From contig ABYL01000039.1 in NCBI GenBank assembly GCA_000173575.1, positions 1 through 56,063 on the forward strand: DNA of 56,063 bases, written 5' to 3'. This stretch comes from Burkholderia sp. H160. Its GTDB lineage: Bacteria; Pseudomonadota; Gammaproteobacteria; Burkholderiales; Burkholderiaceae. The notes below the pieces were generated by a model. That model had not been told where the DNA came from. It did not search any database and saw only the letters and a list, made by a program, of their open reading frames with translations. Made by a program: the position numbers and the translations under genes. Positions 45,507 to 56,063 of this stretch are shown here, in pieces (position 1 is the first letter of the stretch; every line of letters starts with the position of its first letter).

Positions 45507-46904
45507 TCACACGCGCCGCCACTCGGTCAACCCGCCGGGTTTGTCTTCAAGGGCAACGCCGGCATCGAGCAATTCAGCACGGATCCGGTCTGCTGCCGCA
45601 TAGTCCTTTGCCTGCTTGGCGGCGATGCGCGCGGCGATCTTCGCTTCGATCGCGGCGGGCTCGAGCGCGCCTTCAGCCGCAGCGCCCGCTGCGTGCTGCA
45701 GGTATGCACGCGGTTCGCGTCCGAGCAGCCCGAGCACCGCGCCAAGCGCGCGCAATTGACGGGCCAGCGCGGGGTCGCGCGTGCGGTTCACTTCGGTGGC
45801 CAGTTCGAACAGCACCGACACAGCCACCGGCGTGTTGAAGTCGTCGTTCATCGCTGTCTGGAAACGCTGCGCGTACGCTTCGTTCCAGTCGAGCGCGGCG
45901 GTATCAGGCGTGACATCCTTCAACGCCGTATACAAACGCGCGAGTGCATTGCGCGCGTCGTCGATATGCACGTCGCTGTAGTTCAGCGGCGAGCGATAGT
46001 GCGCGCGCGCGATGAAAAAGCGCACGACCTCTGCATCGTACTGCGCAAGTACTTCGCGAATCGTAAAAAAATTGTTCAACGACTTCGACATCTTCTCATT
46101 GTCGATCTGTACGTAGCCGTTGTGCATCCAGTAATTGACGAATGTTTGTCCGGTCGCGGCCTCGCTTTGCGCGATTTCGTTTTCGTGGTGCGGAAACTGC
46201 AGGTCCTGGCCGCCGCCGTGAATATCGAACTGTTCGCCGAGCAGCGTGCAGCCCATTGCCGAGCACTCGATGTGCCAGCCGGGGCGACCGCGCCCGTACT
46301 TCGAATCCCAGCCGGTATCGGCCGGTTCCTCGGGCTTCGCTTGCTTCCAGAGCACGAAGTCGAGCGGGTCCTGTTTCGCGTCGTTGGCCGCGACGCGCTC
46401 GCCCGCGCGCAGATCTTCGAGCGACTTGCCCGACAGCTTGCCGTAGCCTTCGAATTTGCGCACCGCGTAGTTGACGTCGCCGTCACTCGCCTGGTAGGCG
46501 TAGCCGTTCTTTTCGAGCGTCTCGATCATGCCGAGCATCTGCGGAATGAAGTCGGTCGCGCGCGGCTCGATGTCCGGACGCGCGATGCCGAGCGCATCCG
46601 CGTCTTCATGCAACGCCGCGATGAAACGATCGGTAAGCGATTTGATGGTTTCCCCGTTCTCGACCGCGCGCTTGATGATCTTGTCATCGATATCGGTAAT
46701 GTTGCGCACGTAGGTCACGTTGTAACCGAGCGTGCGCAACCAGCGCTGCACGACGTCGAACACGACCATCACCCGCGCATGACCGACGTGACAATAGTCA
46801 TACACGGTCATCCCGCAGACGTACATCCGCACGACACCTTCGCGCAGCGGCACGAAAGTTTGTTTGTCACGCGCGAGCGTGTTGTAGATGCGCAGAGATT
46901 CCAT
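45507..46904 (-). CDS. cysS: Cysteine--tRNA ligase
   Basis: A class I synthetase of 465 residues. [16 protein letters not shown] holds the zinc cysteine and the HIGH-type HVGH motif, and [10 protein letters not shown] is the KMSKS motif. Further zinc ligands fit the IECSAMG and [14 protein letters not shown] blocks. ATG 46904 gives [12 protein letters not shown], the expected start. It heads the five-gene minus-strand run and diverges from the TPR protein gene. Confidence 0.98.
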   Translation of the reverse strand: MESLRIYNTLARDKQTFVPLREGVVRMYVCGMTVYDYCHVGHARVMVVFDVVQRWLRTLGYNVTYVRNITDIDDKIIKRAVENGETIKSLTDRFIAALHEDADALGIARPDIEPRATDFIPQMLGMIETLEKNGYAYQASDGDVNYAVRKFEGYGKLSGKSLEDLRAGERVAANDAKQDPLDFVLWKQAKPEEPADTGWDSKYGRGRPGWHIECSAMGCTLLGEQFDIHGGGQDLQFPHHENEIAQSEAATGQTFVNYWMHNGYVQIDNEKMSKSLNNFFTIREVLAQYDAEVVRFFIARAHYRSPLNYSDVHIDDARNALARLYTALKDVTPDTAALDWNEAYAQRFQTAMNDDFNTPVAVSVLFELATEVNRTRDPALARQLRALGAVLGLLGREPRAYLQHAAGAAAEGALEPAAIEAKIAARIAAKQAKDYAAADRIRAELLDAGVALEDKPGGLTEWRRV

Positions 46905-47153
46905 AGAGAACGGTGCGTGGGCCGGCAGAATCCGCATTTTGCTTCATGCGCGCCGCGACCCGCGAAATGAACAGGACAACGGGTGCGTCGCATACAGCCG
47001 AAACCGGCGCACCTCGTGCGGCGATCAGGCTGCAGACGATACTGCGAACCGGGCGGAGACGGCCACGAGTGGCGAAAAGACAGTCGGCGGTTCGACGGAA
47101 CGCGCAGACCTTTTGTTAGAATGGCTCGGAGTATAACATCCAGACCTGAGCCT

Positions 47154-47945
47154 ATGAAACACTCCAGCGGCCGCGCGCGCAGCGCTGCGACCCTCGCCGC
47201 GACTGCGTTTGGCGGCATTGTCGGCGGCGTTACTTTCGAAGCGGCGCGCACCCTCGCGTGGCGCGTCACCGTGGTTGCCGCGCTTGCCGTGGTGCCGGTC
47301 GCGAGCGCCTATGCGCAGAAGGCCGCGGTGATGCCGCAAGGCCCCGCCGTGCGCGACAACACGCCGGAAATCGACGCCTCCATCGCGCAGAAGAACTGGC
47401 AAGCCGCGCTGACTCAACTCGATGCGCGCGTTGCCGCGAACCCGCGCGACGCTCAGGCGAAGTTCAAACGGGCAAACGTGCTCGTGCATCTGAATCGCGA
47501 CGACGAGGCGATCACCGCGTTCACCGAACTCACCCAGCTTTATCCCGAGTTGCCCGAGCCGTACAACAACCTTGCGACGCTGTTTGCGCGGCAGGGTCGC
47601 CTGACCGAAGCGCGCGCCGCGCTGGAGATGGCCACCCAGGTCAATCCGAACTACGGCCTCGCATTCGAGAATCTTGGCGACCTCTATCTGCGGCTCGCCG
47701 ATGCCGCGTACCATCGAGCGCAGAGTCTCGGCAAGGCGAGCCCGAGGACCGCGCAGCGTATCGCGGACATCCAGAAGATCGTGTCGCCGGCGACGCCCGC
47801 TCCCGCAGCGTCGCAACCGGCCGCCGCGCAGACGACCGCGCCCGCCGCGCACCCCACGTCGAACATCACGGACAGCCCGAGCTTCCAGTTCGGCGGCTCG
47901 AATGGCTCGCTCGCCATGCCGCCGTACATGGCGCCGTCGAACTGA
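47154..47945 (+). CDS. Secreted tetratricopeptide-repeat protein
   Basis: The 263-residue product has a long N-terminal hydrophobic region with a likely cleavage near ASAYA, placing it in the periplasm. Three or four TPR units follow, for example NWQAALTQLDARVAANPRD, then LPEPYNNLATLFARQGRLTE, then LAFENLGDLYLR. The C-terminal 60 residues are rich in Pro, Ala and Thr. Its partners are unknown; it is followed closely by a periplasmic cyclophilin gene, which may point to a role in envelope protein assembly. Confidence 0.85.
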   Translation: MKHSSGRARSAATLAATAFGGIVGGVTFEAARTLAWRVTVVAALAVVPVASAYAQKAAVMPQGPAVRDNTPEIDASIAQKNWQAALTQLDARVAANPRDAQAKFKRANVLVHLNRDDEAITAFTELTQLYPELPEPYNNLATLFARQGRLTEARAALEMATQVNPNYGLAFENLGDLYLRLADAAYHRAQSLGKASPRTAQRIADIQKIVSPATPAPAASQPAAAQTTAPAAHPTSNITDSPSFQFGGSNGSLAMPPYMAPSN

Positions 47946-47994
47946 GCGCCGGCTCGTTGACTGCCGCACGTTTTCTCCAACCCCGAGGATTTTC

Positions 47995-48576
47995 ATGAAA
48001 TGGTTGATGTTGGCGCTCGGCAGCGCCGCCCTGATCGCAAACGCACCCGCCTTTGCGCAGTCCGGTTCGCAGGCCGCTCATCCGTCCGTGCTGTTCAAGA
48101 CGTCGGAGGGTGACATCCGCGTCGAACTGTATCCCGAGAAAGCGCCAAAGACGGTCGCGAATTTCCTCGACTACGTGAAGGCGGGCCAATATAGCGGCAC
48201 GATCTTTCATCGCGTGATTCCGGGCTTAATGATTCAGGGCGGCGGCTATACGCAGAGCTTCGTCGAGAAGCCGACGCGCGCGCCGATTCCGCTCGAGAGC
48301 CGCAGCGGCCTGAAGAACACCGCGGGCACGATCGCGATGGCGCGCACCAGCGACCCGAATTCGGCCACCGCGCAGTTCTTCATCAACACGGTGGACAATG
48401 CCAATCTCGACTACCCGAATCCGGACGGCAACGGCTACGCGGTGTTCGGCAAGGTCACGAGCGGTATGGACGTCGTGAAGCGCATCGAAGCCACGCCCAC
48501 CACCACGCGCGGTCCGATGAGCGACGTGCCGCAGAAGGCCATCGTGATCCAGTCGGCGACGGTGGTGAGCAAGTAA
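47995..48576 (+). CDS. Periplasmic peptidyl-prolyl cis-trans isomerase (cyclophilin)
   Basis: The first 22 residues are a signal peptide ending NAPAFA. The mature domain is a bacterial cyclophilin: [20 protein letters not shown] with the catalytic Arg, MIQGGGY, and [13 protein letters not shown]. This makes it PpiA-like. Length 193. It lies 49 bases after the TPR gene and 140 bases before the cytosolic paralogue on the same strand. Confidence 0.94.
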   Translation: MKWLMLALGSAALIANAPAFAQSGSQAAHPSVLFKTSEGDIRVELYPEKAPKTVANFLDYVKAGQYSGTIFHRVIPGLMIQGGGYTQSFVEKPTRAPIPLESRSGLKNTAGTIAMARTSDPNSATAQFFINTVDNANLDYPNPDGNGYAVFGKVTSGMDVVKRIEATPTTTRGPMSDVPQKAIVIQSATVVSK

Positions 48577-48715
48577 CAACGAACCAGCGAGCGAACGAGC
48601 AAGCGAACCCGCGCGGCCGCAGCCCGGAGCGCAACCCTCGCCCCGGCGCGGCCTGTCGTCAGTGCATGACGACGCGCCGCGCCTTTTATCCACCTGTTCA
48701 TCAAAGGATTCCATC

Positions 48716-49210
48716 ATGGTTGAACTGCATACGAACCACGGCGTCATCAAACTCGAACTGGACGCTGAAAAGGCACCGAAGTCGGTCGAGAACTTCCTGA
48801 ACTACGTGAAGGCCGGCCATTACGACAACACGGTGTTTCACCGCGTGATCGACGGCTTCATGATTCAGGGCGGCGGCTTCGAACCCGGCATGAAGCAGAA
48901 GCCGACGGCCGAGCCGATCACCAACGAAGCGAACAACGGTCTGAAGAACGAGAGTGGCTCGATCGCGATGGCGCGTACCAACGACCCGCATTCGGCGACC
49001 GCGCAATTCTTCATCAACGTGAACGACAACGACTTCCTGAACCACTCGTCGCCGACGCCGCAAGGCTGGGGCTACGCGGTGTTCGGCAAGGTCGTCGAAG
49101 GCATGGACGTCGTCGAGAAGATCAAGAAGGTCAAGACCGGCTCGAAGGGTTTCCATCAGGACGTACCGGTCGACGACGTCGTGATCGAAAAGGCTGTCAT
49201 CGTCGGCTAA
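48716..49210 (+). CDS. ppiB: Cytoplasmic peptidyl-prolyl cis-trans isomerase B
   Basis: A 164-residue cyclophilin without a signal peptide, beginning [16 protein letters not shown]. It has the catalytic [16 protein letters not shown] and [14 protein letters not shown] blocks. It is clearly a paralogue of the preceding gene. AAGGA precedes ATG 48716. It accelerates proline isomerization during folding in the cytosol. lpxH follows after 63 bases, an order common in Burkholderiaceae. Confidence 0.95.
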   Translation: MVELHTNHGVIKLELDAEKAPKSVENFLNYVKAGHYDNTVFHRVIDGFMIQGGGFEPGMKQKPTAEPITNEANNGLKNESGSIAMARTNDPHSATAQFFINVNDNDFLNHSSPTPQGWGYAVFGKVVEGMDVVEKIKKVKTGSKGFHQDVPVDDVVIEKAVIVG

Positions 49211-49273
49211 GCCGTGAGTGAGTCGCGCCTCATGCAGGCGTCGACTCGTTTGAACTGAAATCAGGCACCTTCA

Positions 49274-50071
49274 ATGCTGCAAGAGACGCCGCTGCGAAGC
49301 GTCGCCGCGGGCGTGCCAGGCGAGGGTCAACGCCCGCACGCCGCGCGCCCTTTTTTCTTCCTCGCCGATCTGCATCTGAGCGAGGATATTCCGCGCACGG
49401 TCGCCGCGTTCGAGCATTTCGTCCGCGTGAACGCCGAAGCGGCCGATTCGGTGTTCATCCTCGGTGATCTGTTCGAGTACTGGGTCGGCGACGACATGCT
49501 GAGCGAGCCGTTCGTCGCACATATCGCGGCGTTGCTGCACACGCTGTCCGAGCGCGGCATCGCGCTCTACATCATGCACGGCAATCGCGACTTTCTGCTG
49601 GGCAAGCGCTTCATGAAAGCGGCCGGCGCGATCTGGCTGCCCGACCCGTTCGTGATCACCGCGTTTGGCACGCGCATTGCGCTCGCGCATGGCGATGGTT
49701 TATGTACCGCGGATCGCGGCTATCAGCTATTCAGGCGCTTCGCGCGCAATCGACTCGCGCAGACACTGTTTCTCGCGTGGCCGTTTCGCTGGCGGCGCAA
49801 GCTCGCCGAAAACATGCGCTCGAAGAGTGAGCAGGGTCGCACACGGCCGATGTCGATCCGGTACAACGTGACGCCGAAAGGTGTCGCCGCGCTGTTCAAA
49901 AAATCGAAGACGGCGACGATCATTCATGGGCACACGCATCTGCCCGCGCGGCATCGTGAGCCGGGTGGCACGCGCTGGGTCCTGCCGGACTGGGATCTCG
50001 ATCACGGCAAGCGCCGTGGCGGCTACCTGAAGATCGATGCCGACGGGATTCGGGCGTTGCCGCTGGATTGA
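49274..50071 (+). CDS. lpxH: UDP-2,3-diacylglucosamine diphosphatase
   Basis: LpxH hydrolyses UDP-2,3-diacylglucosamine to lipid X in lipid A synthesis, on the inner face of the inner membrane. The metallophosphoesterase motifs are complete: ADLHLSE, LGDLFEYWVGDD, HGNRDFLLG, LAHGDGLCTAD and IHGHTHLPARH. The 265-residue length includes a short N-terminal extension before FFLADLHL. A later start would also be compatible. Confidence 0.95.
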   Translation: MLQETPLRSVAAGVPGEGQRPHAARPFFFLADLHLSEDIPRTVAAFEHFVRVNAEAADSVFILGDLFEYWVGDDMLSEPFVAHIAALLHTLSERGIALYIMHGNRDFLLGKRFMKAAGAIWLPDPFVITAFGTRIALAHGDGLCTADRGYQLFRRFARNRLAQTLFLAWPFRWRRKLAENMRSKSEQGRTRPMSIRYNVTPKGVAALFKKSKTATIIHGHTHLPARHREPGGTRWVLPDWDLDHGKRRGGYLKIDADGIRALPLD

Positions 50072-50116
50072 CGCGTTGGGTGCGGCTTGCGCTTGGCGCG
50101 GCCGATGCGCCGAGAC

Positions 50117-50950
50117 CTAGCGCTCCGCCACCCCATCCACCTTCCCCGCAATCGCCGCCGACAGCCGCCGCAAATCGAGCAACGCCGCATCGGCGCCTTG
50201 CAGCCCTTCGAGGCTCGAGCCGAGCCGCTCGAGCGCATCGACGATTTCATCGATGCGGCGCGCCTGCGTAGCCGCATGATCGATCAGCCCGTGAATCGCG
50301 AGCGACACCGGATCGTCCGCGTTCGGCGTGATGCCGTATGCGCAGAACGCGCTGATTTCGCTGCCGCGCTTCGCGTCGCGCGTGGCAGGGTTCGCCCCGG
50401 CGTTGGCACCGCTCGTCGCCTCGGTGACCGGCGCCGCCGGCACGATGATCCGCGCGGGATTGCCAACCGCCGTGCCGCGCGCAGGCACCGGTTTCGTCAC
50501 GACCGCGTTCGAGCCGATCTTCGCGTCCGCGCCGACCGTGAAGCCGCCGAGCACCTTCGCGCCGGCACCGACGATCACGCCACGCTCGAGCGTGGGATGC
50601 CGCTTCGCGCCGCGCGTGAGCGACGTGCCGCCAAGCGTCACGCCCTGATAGATCGTGCAGTCGTCGCCGATTTGCGCCGTTTCGCCGACCACGACGCCCA
50701 TCCCATGATCGATGAACACGCGCCGCCCGACCGTCGCGCCCGGATGGATCTCGATGCCGGTCATGAAGCGCGCCATCTGCGACACGAAACGCGCGAGCCA
50801 GCGGCGCTTCGCGCGCCAGCACGCATGCGCGACCCGATGCAGCACGAGCGCATGCAGCCCCGGATAACACGTGAGCACTTCCCATGCGCTGCGGGCGGCG
50901 GGATCGCGCTCGCGGATCGTGGCGATATCTTCGCGAAGTCTCGTGAACAT
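50117..50950 (-). CDS. cysE: Serine O-acetyltransferase
   Basis: CysE makes O-acetylserine for cysteine synthesis. After an N-terminal helical region come the hexapeptide turns of the left-handed beta helix ([31 protein letters not shown]) with the active-site His and Asp. The core ends at VGNPARIIV, near residue 180. About 95 more residues follow that are variable and helical; ordinary short CysE (EpsC type) lacks them. The gene converges with lpxH and no intrinsic terminator is seen between them. Confidence 0.92.
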   Translation of the reverse strand: MFTRLREDIATIRERDPAARSAWEVLTCYPGLHALVLHRVAHACWRAKRRWLARFVSQMARFMTGIEIHPGATVGRRVFIDHGMGVVVGETAQIGDDCTIYQGVTLGGTSLTRGAKRHPTLERGVIVGAGAKVLGGFTVGADAKIGSNAVVTKPVPARGTAVGNPARIIVPAAPVTEATSGANAGANPATRDAKRGSEISAFCAYGITPNADDPVSLAIHGLIDHAATQARRIDEIVDALERLGSSLEGLQGADAALLDLRRLSAAIAGKVDGVAER

Positions 50951-51150
50951 GGCAGGGATCGTGTTGTGGGGGAAAAAACCGTCTACGTGAGCGGGGCCGC
51001 GCGCTTAGCACCGCGGCAGCTTTGCTTCTCACGTTTCGTGGATTGTAGGGCGATTGCACGAAACCTGCCGGAAGCCCCCGTCGACTGCAAGGTTGTCGTC
51101 AGATGACGGCGGCGCATGTGACGCGCCGCGCCGGACTGATCGACGGACCG

Positions 51151-51981
51151 TCAGTCGGGCCGCTTCGTCTTCAGCAGGATGTGCTTGGCGATGCCGCGCA
51201 CGATGTTGACCTCCTCGCGCTCGAGGCCTGAGCGTGCGAAGAGCCGACGCAGCCGTGACATCAGCTTCTTCGGATTAGCCGGATCGAGAAACTCGAGGGC
51301 GACCAGTGCGCTTTCCAGATGCGCGAACATGCTTTCGATCTCGTCGCTCGCCGCCATCTGCGCGCGCGTGCCGGTGGATTCGGCCTGCCCTGCGCCTGCT
51401 CGCAAGGCGGGCGCGCCGTCGGTCGTTTCGTCATCGCAGAGATAGGCGGTGCGCAGTTCGTAGGCGAGCACCTGCACCGCCTGCCCGAGATTGAGCGAGC
51501 TGTAGGCGGGATTGGCCGGAATATGCGCGATCGCGCTGCATCGCTCGACGTCCTCGTTCGATAAACCGACGCGCTCGTTGCCGAACACCAGCGCGATCTC
51601 GCCGTGCACGGCCTCTTCGTGCGCGACGGCGGCCGCCGCGCGCGGCGTCCATTGAGGCGGTCCGTATTCGCGCAGCCGAGCGGTCAGTGCGACCGACCAG
51701 TGGACGCCGGTCAGTGCATCGGCGAGCGTCGGCACCACGTGCACGGAGGCAAGCACGTCGTCGGCGCCACTGGCCATCGCGATTGCTTCGGGATCGTTCT
51801 GCACGTTCGGCACGCGCGGCGACACCAGCACGAGCCGCGAAAAACCCATGGTTTTCAGCGCGCGCGCCGCGGCGCCGACATTGCCCGGATGGCTGGGCTC
51901 GACGAGCACGAAACGCGTCGAGGTAAAGCCGCCGCGCAATTCGGCCACGGCGGGGTCGGAAGAATGGTGCGTGTGATCCAC
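51151..51981 (-). CDS. trmJ: tRNA (cytidine/uridine-2'-O-)-methyltransferase TrmJ
   Basis: A SPOUT-class enzyme of 276 residues that methylates the ribose of residue 32 in some tRNAs. Motif 1 is [20 protein letters not shown], motif 2 is [18 protein letters not shown] and motif 3 includes [17 protein letters not shown]. The C-terminal 90 residues with [13 protein letters not shown] are the TrmJ-type dimerisation tail. It diverges from suhB, a pairing typical in Beta- and Gammaproteobacteria. Confidence 0.94.
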   Translation of the reverse strand: MDHTHHSSDPAVAELRGGFTSTRFVLVEPSHPGNVGAAARALKTMGFSRLVLVSPRVPNVQNDPEAIAMASGADDVLASVHVVPTLADALTGVHWSVALTARLREYGPPQWTPRAAAAVAHEEAVHGEIALVFGNERVGLSNEDVERCSAIAHIPANPAYSSLNLGQAVQVLAYELRTAYLCDDETTDGAPALRAGAGQAESTGTRAQMAASDEIESMFAHLESALVALEFLDPANPKKLMSRLRRLFARSGLEREEVNIVRGIAKHILLKTKRPD

Positions 51982-52312
51982 GATGAAACTCTGCTTGCCA
52001 GGAACTCAAGACGCGTATGGTAGCGCCAACGGGCGCTGGTGCCGAATCAGGCGAATGCGCGGGCGCCTGCGCGGCGGCGCCCGGACTCAGGTAAAATACC
52101 GCTTTTCGCGTCCGGCGCCGGCATTTGCCCGAGGCTTCCGCCGAACCGGCCGCACCGTTCTTATTCAATTCGTCTCCGTCGACGGAATGCGCTCCGGTGT
52201 GATAGCCGGTTGGCGTTCCGTGCTGTGTTCGCGTCGTTGCTGCGCCCGTCGGCGCAGGTTTCGCGCTTATTTGCCGGCCAGCAGCCGTGCTGCCCCGTAT
52301 AAGGATCAGTTT
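51982..52312. other. 331-base divergent region between trmJ and suhB
   Basis: No gene is seen. A TAAAAT hexamer at 52092-52097 could be the -10 element of suhB, which would give it a leader of about 210 bases, but no good -35 lies at the right distance. Confidence 0.35.
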
Positions 52313-53116
52313 ATGCATCCCATGCTCAATATCGCTGTGAAGGCCGCGCGCCGCGCAGCTCAGATCATCAACCGCGCATCGCTCGATCTCGACCTGATTC
52401 AGGTCAGCAAGAAGCAGCACAACGATTTCGTCACGGAGGTCGACAAAGCGTCCGAAGCGGCGATCATCGAAACGCTGAAGACAGCCTATCCCGATCACGC
52501 CATCCTCGCCGAAGAGTCGGGCAAGTCGGACCACGATTCCGAATACCAGTGGATCATCGATCCGCTCGACGGCACCACCAACTTCATCCACGGCTTCCCG
52601 TACTACTGCGTGTCGATCGCGCTCGCGCACAAGGGCATCGTCACGCAGGCCGTCGTCTACGATCCGAACCACAACGATCTGTTCACCGCATCGCGCGGCC
52701 GTGGCGCGTTCCTCAACGATCGCCGCATCCGCGTCGCCAGGCGCGACCGCCTCGCCGACTGCCTGATCGGTACCGGTTTCCCGTTCCGCGAGACGGACAG
52801 CCTCGCATCGTACGGCCGCCAGTTCGCCGAGATGACCGAAGCCTGCGCGGGTCTGCGCCGTCCGGGCGCCGCCGCGCTCGATCTGGCCTACGTCGCGGCA
52901 GGCCGCATGGACGGCTTCTTCGAGCAGGGCCTGAGCGCATGGGACGTCGCGGCGGGCAGCCTGCTGATCACCGAAGCCGGCGGTCTGGTCGGCAACTTCA
53001 CGGGCGATTCGGAGTTCCTGCACGTCGGCGAAATCGTCGCGGGCAACCCGAAGGTCTACGCGCAGATGATTCCTATCCTGTCGCGCTTCAGCCGCACGCG
53101 TCAGCAGTCGGCTTGA
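52313..53116 (+). CDS. suhB: Inositol-1-monophosphatase family protein SuhB
   Basis: The 267-residue protein has the metal-binding residues E67/E68 and [12 protein letters not shown] (D83, D86) and the second motif [17 protein letters not shown]. SuhB hydrolyses inositol phosphates in vitro and also takes part in rRNA transcription antitermination complexes in enterobacteria. AAGGA precedes ATG 52313. A UUCG-capped terminator follows. Confidence 0.95.
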   Translation: MHPMLNIAVKAARRAAQIINRASLDLDLIQVSKKQHNDFVTEVDKASEAAIIETLKTAYPDHAILAEESGKSDHDSEYQWIIDPLDGTTNFIHGFPYYCVSIALAHKGIVTQAVVYDPNHNDLFTASRGRGAFLNDRRIRVARRDRLADCLIGTGFPFRETDSLASYGRQFAEMTEACAGLRRPGAAALDLAYVAAGRMDGFFEQGLSAWDVAAGSLLITEAGGLVGNFTGDSEFLHVGEIVAGNPKVYAQMIPILSRFSRTRQQSA

Positions 53117-53163
53117 GGGGCGCCACCGCGGCCGGTTCGCCCAAACGCGTAACGGTTGTGCAG

Positions 53164-53187
53164 AAAAGCGGCTTCGGCCGCTTTTTT
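53164..53187 (+). terminator. Intrinsic terminator of suhB
   Basis: AAAAGCGGC and GCCGCTTTT form a nine-pair stem closed by the very stable TTCG loop and followed by T residues. Confidence 0.9.
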
Positions 53188-53327
53188 GTTGGCGGCGCTG
53201 CAACGCGCGAGGCTTCATGCTGCCATGCAGCCTTCGCGTCGGCACTCGTCCGTTCGGCCAGGGTCCGCTTGCCGCGCCGGCGAGTTAAACTCACGCCCTG
53301 AGCATCTACCGCAAGAAGACACGAAGG

Positions 53328-56015
53328 ATGGGCATTCAAACCGCAGCGGCCAACGACGTCGCACAACACACGCCGATGATGCAGCAGTACCTGCGCATCA
53401 AGGCTGAGCATCCGGGCACGCTGGTGTTCTATCGGATGGGCGACTTCTACGAACTCTTTTTCGACGACGCGGAAAAAGCCGCGCGCCTGCTCGACCTGAC
53501 GCTCACGCAGCGCGGCGCGTCGGCGGGCAATCCGATCAAGATGGCCGGGGTGCCGCATCACGCGGTCGAACAGTATCTGGCCAAGCTCGTGAAGCTCGGC
53601 GAATCGGTCGCGATCTGCGAACAGATCGGCGACCCGGCCACCTCGAAAGGCCCGGTCGAGCGGAAGGTCATGCGCGTGGTCACACCGGGCACGCTGACCG
53701 ACGCCGCGCTGCTGTCCGACAAGAGCGACGTCTATCTGCTCGCGCTGTGCGTCGCGCATAATCGCCGCGGCGTCGCGACGAGCGTCGGTCTCGCGTGGCT
53801 CAACCTCGCAAGCGGCGCGCTGCGCCTCGCCGAAGTCGCGCCCGATCAGGTCGCCGCCGCGCTCGAGCGCATCCGTCCCGCGGAGATTCTGGTCGCCGAT
53901 GCCACCGCCGATTCGGCCAGTTGGACTCCGCCTGTCAACGCCAGCGCGCTCAAGCGGGTGCCCGCCTGGCACTTCGATATCACGTCGGGCACGAAGCGCC
54001 TGTGCGATCAGCTCGAAGTCGCGAGCCTCGATGGCTTCGGCGCGCACTCGCTCGGTTGCGCGTGCGGCGCGGCCGGCGCGTTGCTGCTGTACGCGGCGTC
54101 CACGCAAGGCCAGCAGTTGCGCCATGTGCGCAGCCTGAAGGTCGAATACGAATCCGAATACATCGGTCTCGACCCGGCCACGCGCCGCAATCTCGAACTC
54201 ACGGAGACGCTGCGCGGCACCGAATCGCCGACTCTGTGCTCACTGCTGGACACCTGCTGCACGACGATGGGTAGCCGCCTGCTGCGTCACTGGCTGCATC
54301 ATCCGCCGCGCGATTCGGCGGTCGCGCAGGCCCGTCAGCAGGCGATCGGCGCGTTGCTCGACGCGCCGCCGGGCGCCGATCTCGATACCTTGCGCAGCGC
54401 GTTGCGGCAGATTTCGGATATCGAACGGATCACTGGACGTCTCGCGCTGCTGTCGGCGCGGCCGCGTGATCTGTCGAGCCTGCGCGATACCTTTATCGCG
54501 CTGCCTGCGTTGCGCGCGCAGCTCACGGCGGTGGCATCGAACGCGGATTCGCTCGCGCGCATCGACGCGGCGCTCGAACCGCCGCAAGCGTGCGTCGAAC
54601 TACTCATTCGCGCGGTCGCGCAGGAGCCGGCCGCGATGGTGCGCGACGGCGGCGTCATCGCGCGTGCATACGACACGGAACTCGACGAGCTGCGTGATAT
54701 TTCGGAAAACTGCGGGCAGTTCCTGATCGATCTCGAAACACGCGAACGCGCACGCACCGGCATCAACAATCTGCGCGTCGAGTACAACAAGGTGCACGGC
54801 TTCTATATCGAAGTCACGCGCGGCCAGACCGACAAGGTGCCCGACGACTATCGCCGCCGGCAAACGCTGAAGAACGCCGAGCGTTACATCACACCCGAGC
54901 TGAAGACTTTCGAGGACAAGGCGCTGTCCGCGCAGGAACGCGCACTCGCTCGCGAACGCGCGCTGTACGACGCGTTGCTGCAATCGTTGCTGCCGTTCAT
55001 TCCCGATTGTCAGCGCGTCGCGCTCGCGCTCGCCGAACTCGATCTGCTGGCCGCGTTCGGCGAACGCGCCCGCGCGCTCGACTGGGTCGCACCGACATTC
55101 TCGGCCGACGCGGGCATCGACATCGAGCAGGGCCGTCATCCGGTCGTCGAGGCGCAGGTCGAACAGTTCATCGCCAACGACTGCGCGCTCGCGACCGAGC
55201 GCAAGCTGCTATTGATCACCGGCCCGAACATGGGCGGTAAGTCGACCTTCATGCGCCAGACCGCGCTGAACGCGCTGCTCGCGTACGTGGGCAGCTACGT
55301 GCCGGCGCGACGCGCGGCCTTCGGACCGATCGACCGCATCTTCACGCGCATCGGCGCGGCCGACGACCTCGCCGGCGGCCGCTCGACCTTCATGGTCGAG
55401 ATGACCGAAGCGGCCGCAATCCTCAACGACGCGACGCCGCAAAGCCTCGTGCTGATGGACGAGATCGGCCGCGGCACGTCGACGTTCGACGGCCTCGCAC
55501 TCGCGTGGGCAATCGCGCGGCATCTGCTCGCGCACAACGGCTGCTACACGCTGTTCGCGACGCACTACTTCGAGCTGACGCAACTGCCCGCGGAGTTTCC
55601 GCACGCGGCCAACGTGCATCTGTCGGCGGTCGAGCATGGGCACGGCATCGTGTTCCTGCACGCGGTCAACGAAGGGCCGGCCAATCAGAGCTACGGTCTG
55701 CAGGTCGCGCAACTCGCCGGCGTGCCGAACGCGGTGATCCGCGCGGCGCGCAAGCATCTTGCGCATCTGGAGCAGCAATCGGCCGCGCAGCCTGCGCCGC
55801 AGCTCGATCTGTTTGCCACGCCATCACCGATGCTCGTCGAAGACGCGGACGACGATAGCGATGCCGACATCAGCGCGAGCCAAGCGTCGCCCGCAATGCA
55901 GACGCTCGTCGAGCGTCTGCGCGGCATCGACCCGAACGATCTGCGGCCGCGCGAAGCGCTCGATCTGCTGTACGAATTGCATGAACTGGCCGTCGCGCCG
56001 GATGCGGACCACTGA
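53328..56015 (+). CDS. mutS: DNA mismatch repair protein MutS
   Basis: The full-length 895-residue MutS recognises base mismatches and small loops. The mismatch-contact motif is in [19 protein letters not shown]. The connector, lever and clamp domains follow, and the ATPase Walker A is [10 protein letters not shown] (about residues 631-640). [20 protein letters not shown] and the [10 protein letters not shown] switch complete the ATP site. The C-terminal tetramerisation tail ([19 protein letters not shown]) is present. It stands alone after suhB; mutL is not in the window. Confidence 0.98.
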   Translation: MGIQTAAANDVAQHTPMMQQYLRIKAEHPGTLVFYRMGDFYELFFDDAEKAARLLDLTLTQRGASAGNPIKMAGVPHHAVEQYLAKLVKLGESVAICEQIGDPATSKGPVERKVMRVVTPGTLTDAALLSDKSDVYLLALCVAHNRRGVATSVGLAWLNLASGALRLAEVAPDQVAAALERIRPAEILVADATADSASWTPPVNASALKRVPAWHFDITSGTKRLCDQLEVASLDGFGAHSLGCACGAAGALLLYAASTQGQQLRHVRSLKVEYESEYIGLDPATRRNLELTETLRGTESPTLCSLLDTCCTTMGSRLLRHWLHHPPRDSAVAQARQQAIGALLDAPPGADLDTLRSALRQISDIERITGRLALLSARPRDLSSLRDTFIALPALRAQLTAVASNADSLARIDAALEPPQACVELLIRAVAQEPAAMVRDGGVIARAYDTELDELRDISENCGQFLIDLETRERARTGINNLRVEYNKVHGFYIEVTRGQTDKVPDDYRRRQTLKNAERYITPELKTFEDKALSAQERALARERALYDALLQSLLPFIPDCQRVALALAELDLLAAFGERARALDWVAPTFSADAGIDIEQGRHPVVEAQVEQFIANDCALATERKLLLITGPNMGGKSTFMRQTALNALLAYVGSYVPARRAAFGPIDRIFTRIGAADDLAGGRSTFMVEMTEAAAILNDATPQSLVLMDEIGRGTSTFDGLALAWAIARHLLAHNGCYTLFATHYFELTQLPAEFPHAANVHLSAVEHGHGIVFLHAVNEGPANQSYGLQVAQLAGVPNAVIRAARKHLAHLEQQSAAQPAPQLDLFATPSPMLVEDADDDSDADISASQASPAMQTLVERLRGIDPNDLRPREALDLLYELHELAVAPDADH

Positions 56016-56063
56016 CACGTCGGGGCGCCCGCTGCACCCGCGCCGGGGGCGCGCGGCGCTGTG

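Overview
This 56 kb window is a GC-rich chromosomal segment from a member of the Burkholderiaceae, most likely Paraburkholderia, Caballeronia or Burkholderia. The evidence is the very high third-position GC, the Burkholderia-type porin, a RimI/TsaB/uracil-DNA glycosylase cluster, the cysS-alkA-accA-tilS-lysC gene order, and split glyoxylate-shunt genes. I see no insertion sequence, phage, plasmid gene, CRISPR array or rRNA. It reads as core chromosome with a few accessory-looking patches. About 48 protein genes and six tRNA genes can be supported, plus a set of intrinsic terminators and a few promoters.

Layout. 1-8 kb: the end of an ABC-F ATPase gene, a CoA-transferase/racemase-like gene, a small unknown protein, alr-radA (minus), then lplT-thiD (plus). 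8-11.2 kb (minus): tsaB-rimI-uracil-DNA glycosylase-DUF1853, with overlapping or nearly touching genes. 11.4-13.8 kb: an acyl-CoA-binding protein and a DEAD-box RNA helicase with a long leader and a Gly/Arg-rich tail. 14-20 kb: glyoxylate shunt, with aceA and aceB separated by a universal stress protein, a LysR regulator and a HAD hydrolase. 20-22 kb: three small accessory enzymes or regulators. 22-24.4 kb: gltX followed by the tRNA block Ala-Glu-Asp-Glu-Asp (all minus). 24.9-32.5 kb: a patatin-like Tat lipoprotein, an NlpC/P60 peptidase and the yejABEF peptide/muropeptide importer. 32.6-38.5 kb: a secreted Pro-rich protein, then a three-gene cassette of ExuT-like transporter, GH31 glycosidase and porin. 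38.5-39.9 kb: an orphan NarL-type response regulator, an AT-rich gap and tRNA-Ser. 40-47 kb (minus): cysS, alkA-like, accA, tilS, lysC. 47-56 kb: a TPR protein, two cyclophilins, lpxH, cysE, trmJ, suhB and mutS.

How the genes fit together. AceA and AceB form the glyoxylate bypass. GltX charges the tRNA-Glu made next to it. TsaB takes part in t6A modification of tRNA, and TilS and TrmJ modify other tRNA positions. Uracil-DNA glycosylase, RadA, MutS and the AlkA-like enzyme are DNA-repair functions spread over the window. The Yej importer together with the neighbouring NlpC/P60 peptidase could form a cell-wall peptide recycling unit. The porin, transporter and glycosidase look like an outer-membrane to cytoplasm route for an unknown, probably acidic, alpha-glycoside.

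I found no clear-cut new defence or mobile system. The strongest leads are the GH31 cassette with its overlapping inverted repeats and no local regulator, the nuclease-like motif in the DUF1853 protein coupled to a uracil-DNA glycosylase, the Yej/NlpC pairing, the AT-rich response-regulator islet beside tRNA-Ser, and a perfect palindrome in front of aceA.
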